Of a stretch of DNA of 39,447 bases, positions 1 through 9,577 are shown piece by piece (the stretch's first letter is position 1; the number at the start of each line of letters is the position of its first letter). Below the pieces are notes generated by a model, which did no database searches, was not told the origin of the DNA, and saw nothing but the letters and a program-made list of their open reading frames with translations. This DNA comes from Actinomycetota bacterium (GTDB taxonomy: Bacteria; Actinomycetota; Thermoleophilia; Solirubrobacterales; Solirubrobacteraceae), in the NCBI GenBank assembly GCA_005888335.1, contig VAWY01000051.1:1-39447 (forward strand), read 5' to 3'. The translations under genes were made by a program, and so were the position numbers.

Positions 1-1182
1 GAACTCGCCGACGAAGTTCGTCGCCCCGGGCATGGCGAGGTTGCCCAGCGCGACGATCAGGAACAGCGAGGCGAGGACGGGCGCCCGGAAGGCGATGCCG
101 CCCATGTCGCGGATGTCCTCCGAGCCGCCTGCGCGCGCGGCGAGGTGCCCGATGATCAGCAGCAGCGGGGCGACGACGAGGCCGTGGTTGACCATCTGCA
201 GCAGCGCGCCCTGCACGCCGGCGTCCCTCAGGGCGAAGATGCCCAGGGTGATGAAGCCCATCTGGGCGACCGACGAGTAGCCGGCGATGAGCCGCGCGTG
301 CGTCGCGGTGTAGGCCATCGCCGAGCCGTAGAGGATCGAGGCCAGCGCGATGAGCAGCACCAGCGTCTGGAACTTCGCCGCCGCGTCGGGGAAGAGCGGC
401 AGCGCGATGCGCAGGAAGCCGTACGCGGCGACCTTCGAGAGCACGCCGCTGAACACGGTCAGCACCTCGATCGGCATCGCCCGGTAGGCGTCGGGCATCC
501 AGCCGTGCAGTGGGAAGGCCGGCATCTTGACGAGGAACGCGGCGGCGAAGAACAGGAAGATCCAGTCCTGCGAGCCGCTCGAGACGATGTGGGCGCGCAG
601 GTCGCTGAGCGCGAACGAGATCGAGCCGCCCTCGGGCGTGGCGATCACGCCCGTCGCCACCGCCGCGGTGAGCATGAGCAGCGAGCCCACCAGCGTGTAG
701 ATGACGAACTTGATCGTCGCGCGCACGCGGTCGCGTCCGCCCCACTGGCCGGTCAGGAAGACGAACGGCACGAGCATGAGGTCGAAGAACGCGACGAACA
801 GCGCGAGGTCCTGCGCGAGCAGCGCCCCGAGGACGGCGGTCTCGGCCATGCCGACCCAGAAGTAGAACGCGCCCGGGCGCTCCCACTCGCGGAAGCTCGC
901 CGCCAGGATCGCCGCGCTGAAGAGCAGCGCGGTCAGCGCGATCAGGAAGACGTTCAGGCCGTCGACGCCGAGCTTGTAGTGGATGCCGAGCTGGCTGATC
1001 CACGTCTCGTCGACGACGTGCTGCAGCCCGCGCTCGGAGCCGCTGTAGTCACCGATCAGCCAGACCGAGATGCCCAGCGTGCCCAGCGCCCCGAGCAGCG
1101 CCGGCCCGGCCACGACGCGGCGCGGCATGAGGGCGCCGATCAGGACGGCGGCGAGGGGGAGCCAGTTGAGGACGGTCAGCAT
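1..1182 (-). CDS. nuoM: NADH-quinone oxidoreductase subunit M, 3' part outside window
   Basis: This is an antiporter-like membrane subunit of complex I, part of the proton-pumping arm. The frame stays open from an ATG at 1182 to the window edge, giving 394 codons. The product is a chain of hydrophobic helices that begins MLTVLNWLPLAAVLIGALMP. It contains the family segments LALFVAFFDLMLVPFVFL, FAAAFLVKMPAFPLHGWMPD (the helix with the key lysine) and MAYTATHARLIAGYSSVAQM. It follows nuoL by 22 bp with no clear Shine-Dalgarno, so translation is probably coupled within the operon. The C-terminus and the expected nuoN lie left of the window. The family identity is secure; only completeness is unknown. 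Confidence 0.95.
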   Translation of the reverse strand, partial: MLTVLNWLPLAAVLIGALMPRRVVAGPALLGALGTLGISVWLIGDYSGSERGLQHVVDETWISQLGIHYKLGVDGLNVFLIALTALLFSAAILAASFREWERPGAFYFWVGMAETAVLGALLAQDLALFVAFFDLMLVPFVFLTGQWGGRDRVRATIKFVIYTLVGSLLMLTAAVATGVIATPEGGSISFALSDLRAHIVSSGSQDWIFLFFAAAFLVKMPAFPLHGWMPDAYRAMPIEVLTVFSGVLSKVAAYGFLRIALPLFPDAAAKFQTLVLLIALASILYGSAMAYTATHARLIAGYSSVAQMGFITLGIFALRDAGVQGALLQMVNHGLVVAPLLLIIGHLAARAGGSEDIRDMGGIAFRAPVLASLFLIVALGNLAMPGATNFVGEF

Positions 1183-1204
1183 CGGCAGTGTCCGGTCGGA
1201 GCCA

Positions 1205-3220
1205 CTAGCTCTGCAGCAGGAAGTAGAGGGCCACGCCGGTCATGCCGACGACGAGCAGCCCGACGTACGCGCGCAGGAGTCCCGACTGCGCCGCGCGCAC
1301 CGCGGCCGAGCCCGCCCGCACGAGGCCGCTCGCGCCGCCGACCAGCGTGCCGTCGACGAACACGCGCTCGAAGAACGACTGCGCCCAGCGCCCGAACCAC
1401 GCCGCCGGCCGGACGAACAGCGCGTCGAGGATCTCGTCGAAGTACCACTGGTTGCGCAGCAGCGCGTGCACGCGCGGGAAGCGCGCGATGAGCGCCGCCG
1501 ACGTGCCCGGGCGGCGCACCCAGACGGTGTAGGCGATGAGGATGCCGAGCACGCCGAGCGACGCGCCGACGACCAGGCCGACCAGCGTGAAGCCGTCCGA
1601 CGGGTTCAGCGACTCGAAGTACTTCGAGTCGGCGAACGTCGGCTCGAGGAACTTCTGGATCGCCTCGGTGACGTGGAAGGGGATCTGCAGCGCGCCGCCG
1701 ATCGTCGCCAGCACCGCGAGGATGCTCATCGCCACCTTCATGGGCATCTCGCGCTCGGCGATGAAGTGGTCGGGCCCCGGGAAGCCGACGTCGGTGTCCT
1801 CGATCTCCGTGGGGTCCATCGGGTTGACGTGGACCTCGGCGTGGTGCAGGTGGCCTTCCTCGAGCTCGCGGGCCTCGGGCACCGGCTCGCCCCAGAAGAC
1901 GCGGAAGATCATCCGGAACGTGTAGATCGCGGTCAGCAGCGCGGCGAGGTAGCCGATGACGTAGAACGCCCACCAGCCGCCGCCGCGCTCGGCGACCAGC
2001 GCGAGGATCTCGTCCTTGGAGAAGAAGCCCGAGAACGGCGGCACGCCGGCCAGCGCGAGGCCGCCGACCATGAAGCACCCGAGCGTGAAGGGCATCGCGC
2101 GCCGGAACCCGCCCATCTTGTCGAGGTCCTGCGCGCCGGCCATCGCGCCGATCACCGAGCCGGCGGCCATGAAGAGCAGCGCCTTGAAGTAGGCGTGCGT
2201 CATGAAGTGGAACATGCCGCCCGCGTACGCCCCGGCGCTGACGGCCATGATCATGTAGCCGATCTGCGACATCGTCGACCACGCGATGACGCGCTTGATG
2301 TCGGTCACCGCGAGACCGATCGTCGCGGCGACGAACAGGGTCGTCGCACCGATGATCGCGCCGACGAGCGCCGCACCGGGCGCCTGCTCGAAGAGGGGAT
2401 GCATGCGGGCGATCAGGTACACGCCGGCGGTGACCATCGTCGCCGCGTGGATCAGGGCGCTGACCGGCGTCGGGCCCTCCATCGCGTCGGCCAGCCACGT
2501 GTGCAAGGGGATCTGCGCCGACTTGGCGGCCGCGCCGACCAGCAGCCCGATGCAGCCTGCGGTCAGCGAGCCCTCGGGGAAGCCGCCGGCGCCCTTGAAC
2601 GTGCCGAGGAAGTCGAGCGTGTGCGAGTGGCGGAAGATGAAGTACGTCCCGAGCACGAGCCCGACGTCACCGACCACGTTGACGACGAACGCCTTGATCC
2701 CCGCGCGCGTGGCGGTCCCCCGCCGGTACCAGAACGAGATCAGCAGGTACGACGCCGCGCCGACGAACGCCCACCCGATGATCAGGATGAAGAAGTTGCC
2801 CGCCAGGACGAGCAGCAGCATCGAGAAGACGAAGTAGTTGAGGTAGGCGAAGTAGCGGGCGAAGCCGCGGTCGCCCGTCATGTAGGTCACCGAGTACAGG
2901 TGGATGAGCATCGAGACGCCGCTCACCACCAGCGCCATGAAGACCGACAGCGGGTCGACGAGGATCGTCATCTTCGCGTCGACGCCGACCGAGTTGGCGT
3001 AGTCGTAGAGCGTCGAGGTGACCTGCTTGGCGTCCTCGGCGCGGTCCTGCAGCGCGAAGAACGCGCCGACCGCGCACGCGAACGACGCGGCGATGGCCAG
3101 CGTGCCGATCCAGCCGGCCGCACGGCCGCGGCCCGCCAGCACCGGCCAGCCCAGCGCGATGAGCGTCGTGCCGGCCAGCGGGCAGGCGATGACCAGCCAC
3201 CCCCAGGTGGTGACGCTCAC
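1205..3220 (-). CDS. nuoL: NADH-quinone oxidoreductase subunit L
   Basis: This is the distal antiporter-like subunit of complex I, 671 aa, close to the usual length of about 610-670 residues. Characteristic segments are the lysine-containing pump helix AAKSAQIPLHTWLADAMEGP, the following PTPVSALIHAATMVTAGVYL, and IAWSTMSQIGYMIMAVSAGA. A hydrophilic loop precedes the long C-terminal lateral-helix region. The start is GTG at 3218-3220 and overlaps the nuoK stop in a GTGA junction, which supports this start over internal ATGs. It is followed by nuoM. Regulation is presumably from the promoter ahead of nuoA, since no internal promoter is evident. Confidence 0.97.
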   Translation of the reverse strand: MSVTTWGWLVIACPLAGTTLIALGWPVLAGRGRAAGWIGTLAIAASFACAVGAFFALQDRAEDAKQVTSTLYDYANSVGVDAKMTILVDPLSVFMALVVSGVSMLIHLYSVTYMTGDRGFARYFAYLNYFVFSMLLLVLAGNFFILIIGWAFVGAASYLLISFWYRRGTATRAGIKAFVVNVVGDVGLVLGTYFIFRHSHTLDFLGTFKGAGGFPEGSLTAGCIGLLVGAAAKSAQIPLHTWLADAMEGPTPVSALIHAATMVTAGVYLIARMHPLFEQAPGAALVGAIIGATTLFVAATIGLAVTDIKRVIAWSTMSQIGYMIMAVSAGAYAGGMFHFMTHAYFKALLFMAAGSVIGAMAGAQDLDKMGGFRRAMPFTLGCFMVGGLALAGVPPFSGFFSKDEILALVAERGGGWWAFYVIGYLAALLTAIYTFRMIFRVFWGEPVPEARELEEGHLHHAEVHVNPMDPTEIEDTDVGFPGPDHFIAEREMPMKVAMSILAVLATIGGALQIPFHVTEAIQKFLEPTFADSKYFESLNPSDGFTLVGLVVGASLGVLGILIAYTVWVRRPGTSAALIARFPRVHALLRNQWYFDEILDALFVRPAAWFGRWAQSFFERVFVDGTLVGGASGLVRAGSAAVRAAQSGLLRAYVGLLVVGMTGVALYFLLQS

Positions 3221-3516
3221 CCGTGCAGCTCCCGCAGCTCGTCGGCGTCGATCGGCACCCGGCGCCGGTACATCGCCACGATCACCCCGAGGCCGACCGT
3301 CACCTCGCAGGCGGCGACGACCATCACGATGATCGCGAAGATCTGGCCGTCGCCGTTGCCGTGCATCCGGCTGAAGCCGATCAGCGCCAGGTTCGCCGCG
3401 TTGAGCATCAGCTCGAGCGACAGCAGGATGATCAGCGGGTTTCGGCGCGTGAGGACGCCCGCGGCCCCCATGCAGAACACGAACGCCGAGACGACGATGT
3501 ACCAGACGATGTTCAC
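3217..3516 (-). CDS. nuoK: NADH-quinone oxidoreductase subunit K
   Basis: This is a small three-helix subunit of the complex I membrane arm, 99 aa, which is the usual family size. It contains NPLIILLSLELMLNAANLAL, with the conserved membrane-embedded glutamate, and a second acidic helix in IVMVVAACEVTVGLGVIVAM. Translation starts at GTG (3514-3516), giving VNIVWYIVVSAF; this GTG overlaps the nuoJ stop as GTGA. Its own stop overlaps the nuoL start in the same way. No ATG lies near the start of the conserved region, so the non-AUG start is strongly favoured. Confidence 0.95.
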   Translation of the reverse strand: MNIVWYIVVSAFVFCMGAAGVLTRRNPLIILLSLELMLNAANLALIGFSRMHGNGDGQIFAIIVMVVAACEVTVGLGVIVAMYRRRVPIDADELRELHG

Positions 3517-4196
3517 CAGCCGGCCCTCACCGGCTCGCCCCCGGGCCGCTCGCCCTCGGCCTCGAGCGCCGGGGTCCCGACGTGCCCGCCGGCCGCCTCG
3601 CGCATCGTGCCCGTGCCCGCGGGGCTGACGAGCTCGGCGAAGCTGATCACCGGGCGTCCCTCGTCGAGCGTCCCGATCCCGCCGTGGCGGCGCGCGAGCA
3701 CGACCGCGCCGACGGCCGCGACGAGCAGGATGATCGACGCCGCCTCGAAGGGGAACAGGAACTTCGTCAGCAGCAGCGTGCCGATGTAGCCCGGGGTGCC
3801 GAAGCCCTTCGGGTCGTTCGCCGCGAAGCCCGCGCCCTGCGTGTCGAGCGCCTCGAGCCCCGAGCCGAGGATCGCGATGCACAGCTCGACGAGCAGCGCG
3901 CCCGCGAAGACCGCGGCGAGCGCCTTGGTCCCGCGCCCGGTGGCGCCGCCCAGCGGCTCGTCCTGGCCGCCGACGTACGCGACCACGAAGACGTAGAGGA
4001 CCATCACCGCCCCGGCGTAGACGATGACCTGGGCGGCGGCGATGAACTGCGCGCGCAGCAGCAGGAACATCCCGGCCAGGCCGAACAGGTGCGTGACCAG
4101 CGCCAGGACGTTGTAGAAGGGGTTCGACAGGCCGATGACGCCGATCGCGCCCGCGAAGACGAAGACCGCCGCGATGAAGAAGAAGGCGATCGCCAT
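3513..4196 (-). CDS. nuoJ: NADH-quinone oxidoreductase subunit J
   Basis: This is a membrane subunit of complex I next to the quinone channel, 227 aa. The N-terminal 160 residues or so contain the five expected helices, including the family signature QVIVYAGAVMVLYVFVVAYV. The last 65 residues or so are a hydrophilic tail rich in Gly, Glu and Arg, longer than in many NuoJ proteins and probably cytoplasmic. The start is ATG at 4196, 15 bp after the nuoI stop. The stop overlaps the nuoK GTG start. Function is assigned from the conserved helices and gene order. Confidence 0.95.
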   Translation of the reverse strand: MAIAFFFIAAVFVFAGAIGVIGLSNPFYNVLALVTHLFGLAGMFLLLRAQFIAAAQVIVYAGAVMVLYVFVVAYVGGQDEPLGGATGRGTKALAAVFAGALLVELCIAILGSGLEALDTQGAGFAANDPKGFGTPGYIGTLLLTKFLFPFEAASIILLVAAVGAVVLARRHGGIGTLDEGRPVISFAELVSPAGTGTMREAAGGHVGTPALEAEGERPGGEPVRAGW

Positions 4197-4211
4197 GGGC
4201 GCCGCGGAAAG

Positions 4212-4742
4212 CTATTCCCCCTCGCGCCGCAGCGGCGTCCGGTCCAGCGGCTCGGCCAGCAGCATCTCCTTCGTGAAGATCAGGTCGCTGCGGTCGTAGT
4301 CGGACATCTCGTAGTCGTGGCCCATCGTGATCGCGTCGAACGGGCACGCGACCTCGCAGTAGCCGCAGAAGATGCAGCGCGCGAGGTTGATCTCGTAGAC
4401 AGCGGCGTAGCGCTCGCCGGCCGACACCCGATTCTCCGGCGTGTTCTCGGCCGCGACGACGCGGATGCAGTCGGCCGGGCAGGCGGCGGCGCACAGCGAG
4501 CAGCCGACGCACTTCTCCAGGCCGGTGTCCTCGAAGCGGTGGAGCTTGTGGCGCCCGCGGAAGCGCGGGTAGACCGGCACCTTCTCCTCGGGATACTGGA
4601 TGGTCTGCGGCTTCTCGACGAACTTCTTGAACGTCGTGCGCAGGCCGCGCAGCGTCTCGCCGAAGGCGCGGTAGGTCTCGCGCGCGGGTCCGGGCGGTGG
4701 CACGCGGACGACTTCGACGACGTCGCCGGGGTCGTACGTCAA
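4212..4742 (-). CDS. nuoI: NADH-quinone oxidoreductase subunit I, 2x[4Fe-4S] protein
   Basis: This ferredoxin-like subunit carries clusters N6a and N6b and passes electrons towards cluster N2 in NuoB. The product is 176 aa if translation begins at the TTG at 4740-4742. That TTG forms a TTGA overlap with the nuoH stop and matches the coupling used elsewhere in the operon; there is no ATG or GTG at a sensible place upstream of the conserved region. The two cluster motifs are [12 protein letters not shown] and [12 protein letters not shown], both complete. The start codon is an inference from the overlap; the rest is certain. Confidence 0.93.
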   Translation of the reverse strand: MTYDPGDVVEVVRVPPPGPARETYRAFGETLRGLRTTFKKFVEKPQTIQYPEEKVPVYPRFRGRHKLHRFEDTGLEKCVGCSLCAAACPADCIRVVAAENTPENRVSAGERYAAVYEINLARCIFCGYCEVACPFDAITMGHDYEMSDYDRSDLIFTKEMLLAEPLDRTPLRREGE

Positions 4743-5764
4743 TGCAACACCACCACCAGGACCGCCGTGACGAGCACGTTCACCGTGGCCAGCGGGAGCA
4801 GGATCTTCCAGCCGAACGACATCAGCTGGTCGTAGCGCAGCCGCGGCAGCGTCGCGCGCACCCAGAAGAAGAAGAAGATGAAGAACAGCGACTTGGCGAT
4901 GACCACGAACGGATCGACCCACGTCGGCGGGTCGATCCCGAAGGGCAGCAGCCAGCCGCCGAAGAACAGCGTCACGACGAACATCGAGATGACCGTGACG
5001 TTGAGGTACTCGGCCATGAAGTAGGCGGCGAACTTCGAGCCGCCGTACTCGGTGTTGTAGCCGCCGATCAGCTCGGCGTCGGCCTCGGTGAGATCGAAGG
5101 GAGGCCGGTTGGTCTCGGCGAAGCCGGCGATCAGGAAGATCAGGAAGCCGACGAACTGCGGGACGACGTACCACATGCCGCCCTGCGCGTGAACGATGCC
5201 GACGAACGACAGCGTCTGCGCGGTCATCACGACGCCGAGGAGCGCGAGCCCCTGGGAGACCTCGTAGGAGATCAGCTGGGCGGCGGCGCGCATCGCGCCC
5301 AGGAACGAATACTTCGAGCCGCTGGCCCAGCCGCCGAGCATCAGCCCGTAGAACGCGATCGCGCCGAGCGCGAAGACGAACAGCGGCCCGATCGTCACGT
5401 CCATGCCGTACAGGCCGGTGCGCGTGCCGAAGATGTCGGTGGTGTCGCTGAACGGGATGAGGACGATCGCGCCGGCGGCGGCGATGACCGACAGCACGGG
5501 CGCGAGGGTGTAGAGCACCGCCTGGGAGGTGCGCGGGCGGAAGTCCTCCTTGCCGACCAGCTTGAGGATGTCGGCGATCGGCTGGAAGGCGCCGAACGGG
5601 CCGACGCGGTTGGGGCCGTAGCGGCCCTGGAAGCGGCCGAGCAGCTTGCGCTCGCCGAGCAGGGCGATCGGGACGAGGTTGAAGACGACGAAGAAGATCG
5701 CCAGCGACTTGGCGATCTGCATCCACCACGGCTCGAAGTAGGTGACGTCGGCGAGCGGCGCCAT
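4739..5764 (-). CDS. nuoH: NADH-quinone oxidoreductase subunit H
   Basis: This is the membrane subunit that forms the quinone-binding chamber together with NuoB and NuoD, 341 aa. Family signatures are [20 protein letters not shown] and the acidic loop [20 protein letters not shown], with about eight hydrophobic helices. The start is ATG at 5764, sharing one base with the nuoG stop (TGATG). The frame stays open far upstream inside nuoG, but that extension is only the shadow of nuoG. The stop overlaps the proposed TTG start of nuoI. Confidence 0.97.
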   Translation of the reverse strand: MAPLADVTYFEPWWMQIAKSLAIFFVVFNLVPIALLGERKLLGRFQGRYGPNRVGPFGAFQPIADILKLVGKEDFRPRTSQAVLYTLAPVLSVIAAAGAIVLIPFSDTTDIFGTRTGLYGMDVTIGPLFVFALGAIAFYGLMLGGWASGSKYSFLGAMRAAAQLISYEVSQGLALLGVVMTAQTLSFVGIVHAQGGMWYVVPQFVGFLIFLIAGFAETNRPPFDLTEADAELIGGYNTEYGGSKFAAYFMAEYLNVTVISMFVVTLFFGGWLLPFGIDPPTWVDPFVVIAKSLFFIFFFFWVRATLPRLRYDQLMSFGWKILLPLATVNVLVTAVLVVVLH

Positions 5765-8199
5765 CACACCTTCTCCACCCTCACCGTCGGCCCGCTGAGC
5801 AGGTTGGCGCTGTCCGCGCCGCCCAGCGCCTCCTGCAGGAAGACCGAGCCCGGCGGCGTGCCGCTGCGCAGGGCGACCGTCGCGCTCACGCGCGTCCCGT
5901 TGGCGCCGACGCGCACCCGGTCGCCCTCGTCGACGCCCAGTCGCCGCGCGTCCTCGGGCGACATCTCGACGCGCTGGCGCGGCGCCAGGAACTGCAGGGC
6001 GGGGGAGACCTCGACCTCCGGGCCGGCCCAGATCGAGCGGAACGTGCCCAGCCGCAGCGCGCCGTCGGCGTGCGGCGCCGGGTGCGGCGGCTCGGCCTCG
6101 GGCGCGCGCTGCGGGCGCGGGAACGACGACGCGCCGGCCGCCTCGTGCCAGCGCACGCCGCGCCCGCCGAGCCCGTCGAGCGTCAGCCCGGCGTAGAACG
6201 GCACCGCCTCGGTGAGCTGCGCGAACACCATGCCCGCGGTGTGCACGCCGAGGTCGAGCCCCAGCCGGCGGGACACGTCGGCGAGCACCTGCCACTCGAA
6301 GCGCGTCTCCCCCTGGTGGCCGATCGCCGGGCGCAGCCGCTGCACGCGCCCGTCGGGATGGGTGACCGTGCCCTCCTTCTCGGCGTGCGACTCGGCGGGG
6401 AAGACGACCGTGGCGTGCTCGCGGATCCCCTCGGTCAGGAAGGCCGCGTGGGCGACGACCGTCGTCGCCCGGTCGAGCGCCCGCTCCCACGCCGCGTGGT
6501 CGGGCGCGTCGCGCAGCGGGTCGACGTGCAGCAGCCACAGCGCGGTCAGGTCGCCGCCGGCCATCTCCGCCGCGGTCATGCCGTTCGCCGCCGCCGGCGC
6601 CAGCCCCGGCCCGGCGTCGGGCAGCACGCCGACCTCGCGCAGGCCGCGGCCGTTGGTGCCCGCCGGCACGTGCAGCAGCCCGGCGCCGGGGCGGTCGCGC
6701 AGGCCGAACCCGTCGGCGAGCTTGATCAGCGCGTGCGCGCCGGTCAGCGCGCGCTCGCCGTAGACGATGACGATGTCCTCGCCCGCGTCGCGCAGCATGT
6801 CGGCCAGCGCGCGGACAGCGCGGGCGTCCGCGCCCGCCGCGCTGGCGCGGCCCTCGAACGGCTCACCCGCCAGCGCGCCCGCGAGCGTCTCGGCGAACGC
6901 CGCGCCCTGCCCCGGGGCGAAGCGCACGAACGCCTCCGCGTTGGCGTCCAGGCTCGACGGGCGGCTCGTCGCGACCGCGAGGCGCACGCGGTGGCGGCGC
7001 ACGCCCTTGCGGATGCGCAGGTCGATGATCGGCATGTCGTCGACGGGCTCGCAGTCGAGCACGAGGACGGCGTGGGCGAACTCGAGATCGGGCACCGAGG
7101 CCTGCAGCGCGGGGGCGCCCAGCGCGCGGTGCGCGTCGGCGCTCGCCGGCGTGCGCTGGCAGTCGACGTGGGGCGAGTTGAGCGCCTCGCGCATGATGCG
7201 CTGCAGGAGGAAGCCCTCTTCGTTGGTCGTCTCGCCGCCGGCGATCGCGCCCACGCTCCCGCGGGCGCGGCCCAGCCCGGCCGCGGCCTCGGCGATCGCG
7301 CGCTCCCACGACACCGGGCGCAGCTCGCCGCCGTCGCGGACCATCGGCTGCGTCACGCGCTCGTCGACGTGGATCGCCTGGTAGGCGAAGCGGCCCTTGT
7401 CGCACAGCCAGCCGTCGTCGACGCCCTCGTGGTCGCGCGCCAGGACGCGCATCACGCGGTCGTCGCGGACGGTGAAGTAGACGTTGCATTGCGCCGGGCA
7501 CAGCGTGCACAGCGAGCCCGCGCTCTCGATGTCCCACGGGCGCGCGCGGAAGCGGTAGGGGCGCGAGGTCAGCGCGCCCACCGGGCACAGCTCGATGATG
7601 TTGCCGCTGAACGGGGCGACGTAGGGGTGGCCGTCGAAGGTCGCCACGTAGGTCGCCGCGCCACGCTCCTGCAGCACGAGCTGGTAGTCCTCGGCGACCT
7701 CCTGCGAGTACCGCACGCAGCGGTAGCACAGGATGCAGCGCTCGCGGTCGATGGCGATCAGCGGCGAGAGCTCGAGCGGCTTCTGGAAGTGGCGCTTGGG
7801 CTCGATGAAGCGCGAGCGACCGCCGCCCCAGCCGAACGAGATGTCCTGCAGCGGGCATTCGCCGCCCTTGTCGCACACCGGGCAGTCGAGCGGGTGGTTG
7901 ACCAGCAGGAACTCGACGACCGCCGCCTGCGCCTCGCGGACGCGTTCGGTCTGGGTGTGGACGACCATGCCGTCCTTGACCGGCGTCGAGCAGCCGGTCT
8001 GCAGCTTGGGGATGCCCTCGACCTCGACCAGGCACATCCGGCACGCGCCGACGGGCTGGCCGAGCTTGGGCTCGTAGCAGAAGACGGGGATCTCGACGTC
8101 GCCGAGCTTGGCGGCGTCGACGAGCATCATGTTCTCCGGCGCCTGGACCTCGCGCCCGTCGATCGAGAAGGTGATCGTGCGGTGGCGCGGGCGGGGCAC
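5764..8199 (-). CDS. nuoG: NADH-quinone oxidoreductase subunit G
   Basis: This is the large iron-sulfur subunit of the peripheral arm, 811 aa. The N-terminus has the [2Fe-2S] ligands C41, C53, C56 and C70, then the His/Cys set H102, C106, C109 and C115 ([14 protein letters not shown]), then the ferredoxin-type motif CILCYRC from C154. The molybdopterin-oxidoreductase-like domain begins with CTLCPAQC and a further Cys in WLCDKGRF, which fits the extra N7 cluster seen in some bacterial NuoG. The start is GTG at 8197-8199, preceded by a loose AGAGAGG about 11 nt away. Unlike its neighbours it is separated from the upstream gene (nuoF) by 73 bp filled by two hairpins. Confidence 0.96.
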   Translation of the reverse strand: MPRPRHRTITFSIDGREVQAPENMMLVDAAKLGDVEIPVFCYEPKLGQPVGACRMCLVEVEGIPKLQTGCSTPVKDGMVVHTQTERVREAQAAVVEFLLVNHPLDCPVCDKGGECPLQDISFGWGGGRSRFIEPKRHFQKPLELSPLIAIDRERCILCYRCVRYSQEVAEDYQLVLQERGAATYVATFDGHPYVAPFSGNIIELCPVGALTSRPYRFRARPWDIESAGSLCTLCPAQCNVYFTVRDDRVMRVLARDHEGVDDGWLCDKGRFAYQAIHVDERVTQPMVRDGGELRPVSWERAIAEAAAGLGRARGSVGAIAGGETTNEEGFLLQRIMREALNSPHVDCQRTPASADAHRALGAPALQASVPDLEFAHAVLVLDCEPVDDMPIIDLRIRKGVRRHRVRLAVATSRPSSLDANAEAFVRFAPGQGAAFAETLAGALAGEPFEGRASAAGADARAVRALADMLRDAGEDIVIVYGERALTGAHALIKLADGFGLRDRPGAGLLHVPAGTNGRGLREVGVLPDAGPGLAPAAANGMTAAEMAGGDLTALWLLHVDPLRDAPDHAAWERALDRATTVVAHAAFLTEGIREHATVVFPAESHAEKEGTVTHPDGRVQRLRPAIGHQGETRFEWQVLADVSRRLGLDLGVHTAGMVFAQLTEAVPFYAGLTLDGLGGRGVRWHEAAGASSFPRPQRAPEAEPPHPAPHADGALRLGTFRSIWAGPEVEVSPALQFLAPRQRVEMSPEDARRLGVDEGDRVRVGANGTRVSATVALRSGTPPGSVFLQEALGGADSANLLSGPTVRVEKV

Positions 8200-8222
8200 T
8201 AGGCGTCCGTCCTCTCTGCGCC

Positions 8223-8247
8223 CGCGCGAAGACGAAGTCTTCGCGCG
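8223..8247. repeat. Perfect hairpin 1 in the nuoF-nuoG gap
   Basis: The arms CGCGCGAAGAC (8223-8233) and GTCTTCGCGCG (8237-8247) are perfect reverse complements with a GAA loop. The element sits in the only sizeable non-coding gap inside the nuo operon. It has no U-tract, so a simple intrinsic terminator is less likely than an mRNA stability or processing element. Confidence 0.85.
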
Positions 8248-8248
8248 A

Positions 8249-8277
8249 CGTGATGGGTCGCCCAGCGACCCATCACG
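8249..8277. repeat. Perfect hairpin 2 in the nuoF-nuoG gap, covers nuoF stop
   Basis: The arms CGTGATGGGTCG (8249-8260) and CGACCCATCACG (8266-8277) pair perfectly over 12 bp with the loop CCCAG. The nuoF stop codon (8273-8275) lies inside one arm. Only one base separates this hairpin from hairpin 1. Confidence 0.85.
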
Positions 8278-9577
8278 CCGCTCCCTGCAGCAGCACAGGC
8301 TCGACGTCGGGGACGGCCCGGTCGCGCTCGGCCCGGCGGCGCTCGATGTGCTCCTCGAACTCCTCGCGGAACTTCTCGACCATCGAGCCGATCGGCATCG
8401 CCATCGCGTCGCCGAGCACGCAGAGGCAGTTGCCGATGATCTGCTCCTGGACGGAGGCCATGATGTCGAGGTCCATCGGGGTCGCCTCGCCGGCGTCGAT
8501 GCGCTGGAGCATCTTCACCGTCCAGTTCGTCCCCTCGCGGCACGGCGTGCACTTGCCGCACGACTCGTGCTTGTAGAACTGCGCGGTCTTGAGCGCGACG
8601 TCGACGACCGGCACGCTGTCGTCGACGACGATGATCGCGCCCGAGCCGAGCATCGAGCCGGCCTTGGCCATCGAGTCGAAGTCGTAGGGCAGGTCGAGCT
8701 CGGCCTCGGTGAGCACGGGCGCGCTCGATCCACCGGGGAACCAGAACTTCACCCGCCGGCCCTCCGGCGGCCCGCCGGCGAGCCCGTAGATGATGTCGCG
8801 CGACGGGATCCCGAGCTCGATCTCGAAGTTGCCCGGCCGCTGCACGCAGCCCGACACCGAGACGAGCTTGGTGCCGGTGGAGTTCTCGGTGCCGATCCGG
8901 GCGTACGCCTCGCCGCCCATCTCGATGATCGCCGGCGCCGTCGCCAGCGTCTCGACGTTGTTGATCAGCGTCGGCCCCTGGTAGAGGCCCTGGACGGCGG
9001 GGAACGGCGGCTTGAGGCGCGGGTTTCCGCGCTTGCCCTCGAGCGAGTCCAGCAGCGCGGTCTCCTCGCCGCAGATGTAGGCGCCGGCGCCGCGGTGGCA
9101 GACGAGCGAGAGCGTGTGGTCGGAGCCGAGGATGCGCTCGCCGAGGTACCCCGCCGCCTCGGCCTCGGCGATGGCCGCGTCGAGGATGTCGGCCTGCAGC
9201 TGGTACTCGCCGCGGATGTAGATGAACGCCTTCGTGATCCCCGCGGCGTACGAGGCGATGATCATCCCCTCGATCAGCATGTGCGGGTTCTTCTGCATGA
9301 TCTCCCGGTCCTTGAACGTGCCGGGCTCGGACTCGTCCGCGTTGCAGCACAGGTACTTCTGCATCGGTCCGGTGGGCAGGAACGAGGCCTTCTTGCCCAT
9401 CGCGAAGCCGGCGCCGCCGCGGCCGCGGATGCCGGAGAGCTGCAGCTCGTGCAGGACGTCCTCGTGCGACATGGCGAGCGCCTTGCGCAGGGCGCGGTAG
9501 CCGCCGCGGCGCTCGTAGACCGCGAGGGTCGCCAGGCCGGGCTCGTCGATGTCGCGGAAGAGGAGGAGGTCGGTCAT
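8273..9577 (-). CDS. nuoF: NADH-quinone oxidoreductase subunit F, NADH/FMN site
   Basis: This subunit binds NADH and FMN and holds cluster N3, the electron entry point of complex I. The product is 434 aa. Visible motifs are the glycine-rich nucleotide site GIRGRGGAGFAMGKK, the FMN-region segment CNADESEPGTFKDREIM, GAGAYICGEETALLDSLEGK and the [4Fe-4S] motif ESCGKCTPCREGT. The start is ATG at 9577 and overlaps the nuoE stop (ATGA). The 3' end runs into a double hairpin, which could set the level of the downstream nuoG message. Confidence 0.97.
   Translation of the reverse strand: MTDLLLFRDIDEPGLATLAVYERRGGYRALRKALAMSHEDVLHELQLSGIRGRGGAGFAMGKKASFLPTGPMQKYLCCNADESEPGTFKDREIMQKNPHMLIEGMIIASYAAGITKAFIYIRGEYQLQADILDAAIAEAEAAGYLGERILGSDHTLSLVCHRGAGAYICGEETALLDSLEGKRGNPRLKPPFPAVQGLYQGPTLINNVETLATAPAIIEMGGEAYARIGTENSTGTKLVSVSGCVQRPGNFEIELGIPSRDIIYGLAGGPPEGRRVKFWFPGGSSAPVLTEAELDLPYDFDSMAKAGSMLGSGAIIVVDDSVPVVDVALKTAQFYKHESCGKCTPCREGTNWTVKMLQRIDAGEATPMDLDIMASVQEQIIGNCLCVLGDAMAMPIGSMVEKFREEFEEHIERRRAERDRAVPDVEPVLLQGAA

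Noticed and set aside
145..8202. Very long open frames on the plus strand across the nuo operon (for example 145-1491, 1070-3628, 3582-4835, 4697-6196, 6070-8202)
   Set aside because: They run antisense to clear complex I genes. Their products are Arg/Gly/Ala/Asp-rich and of low complexity, the usual result of high third-position GC, and match no family.
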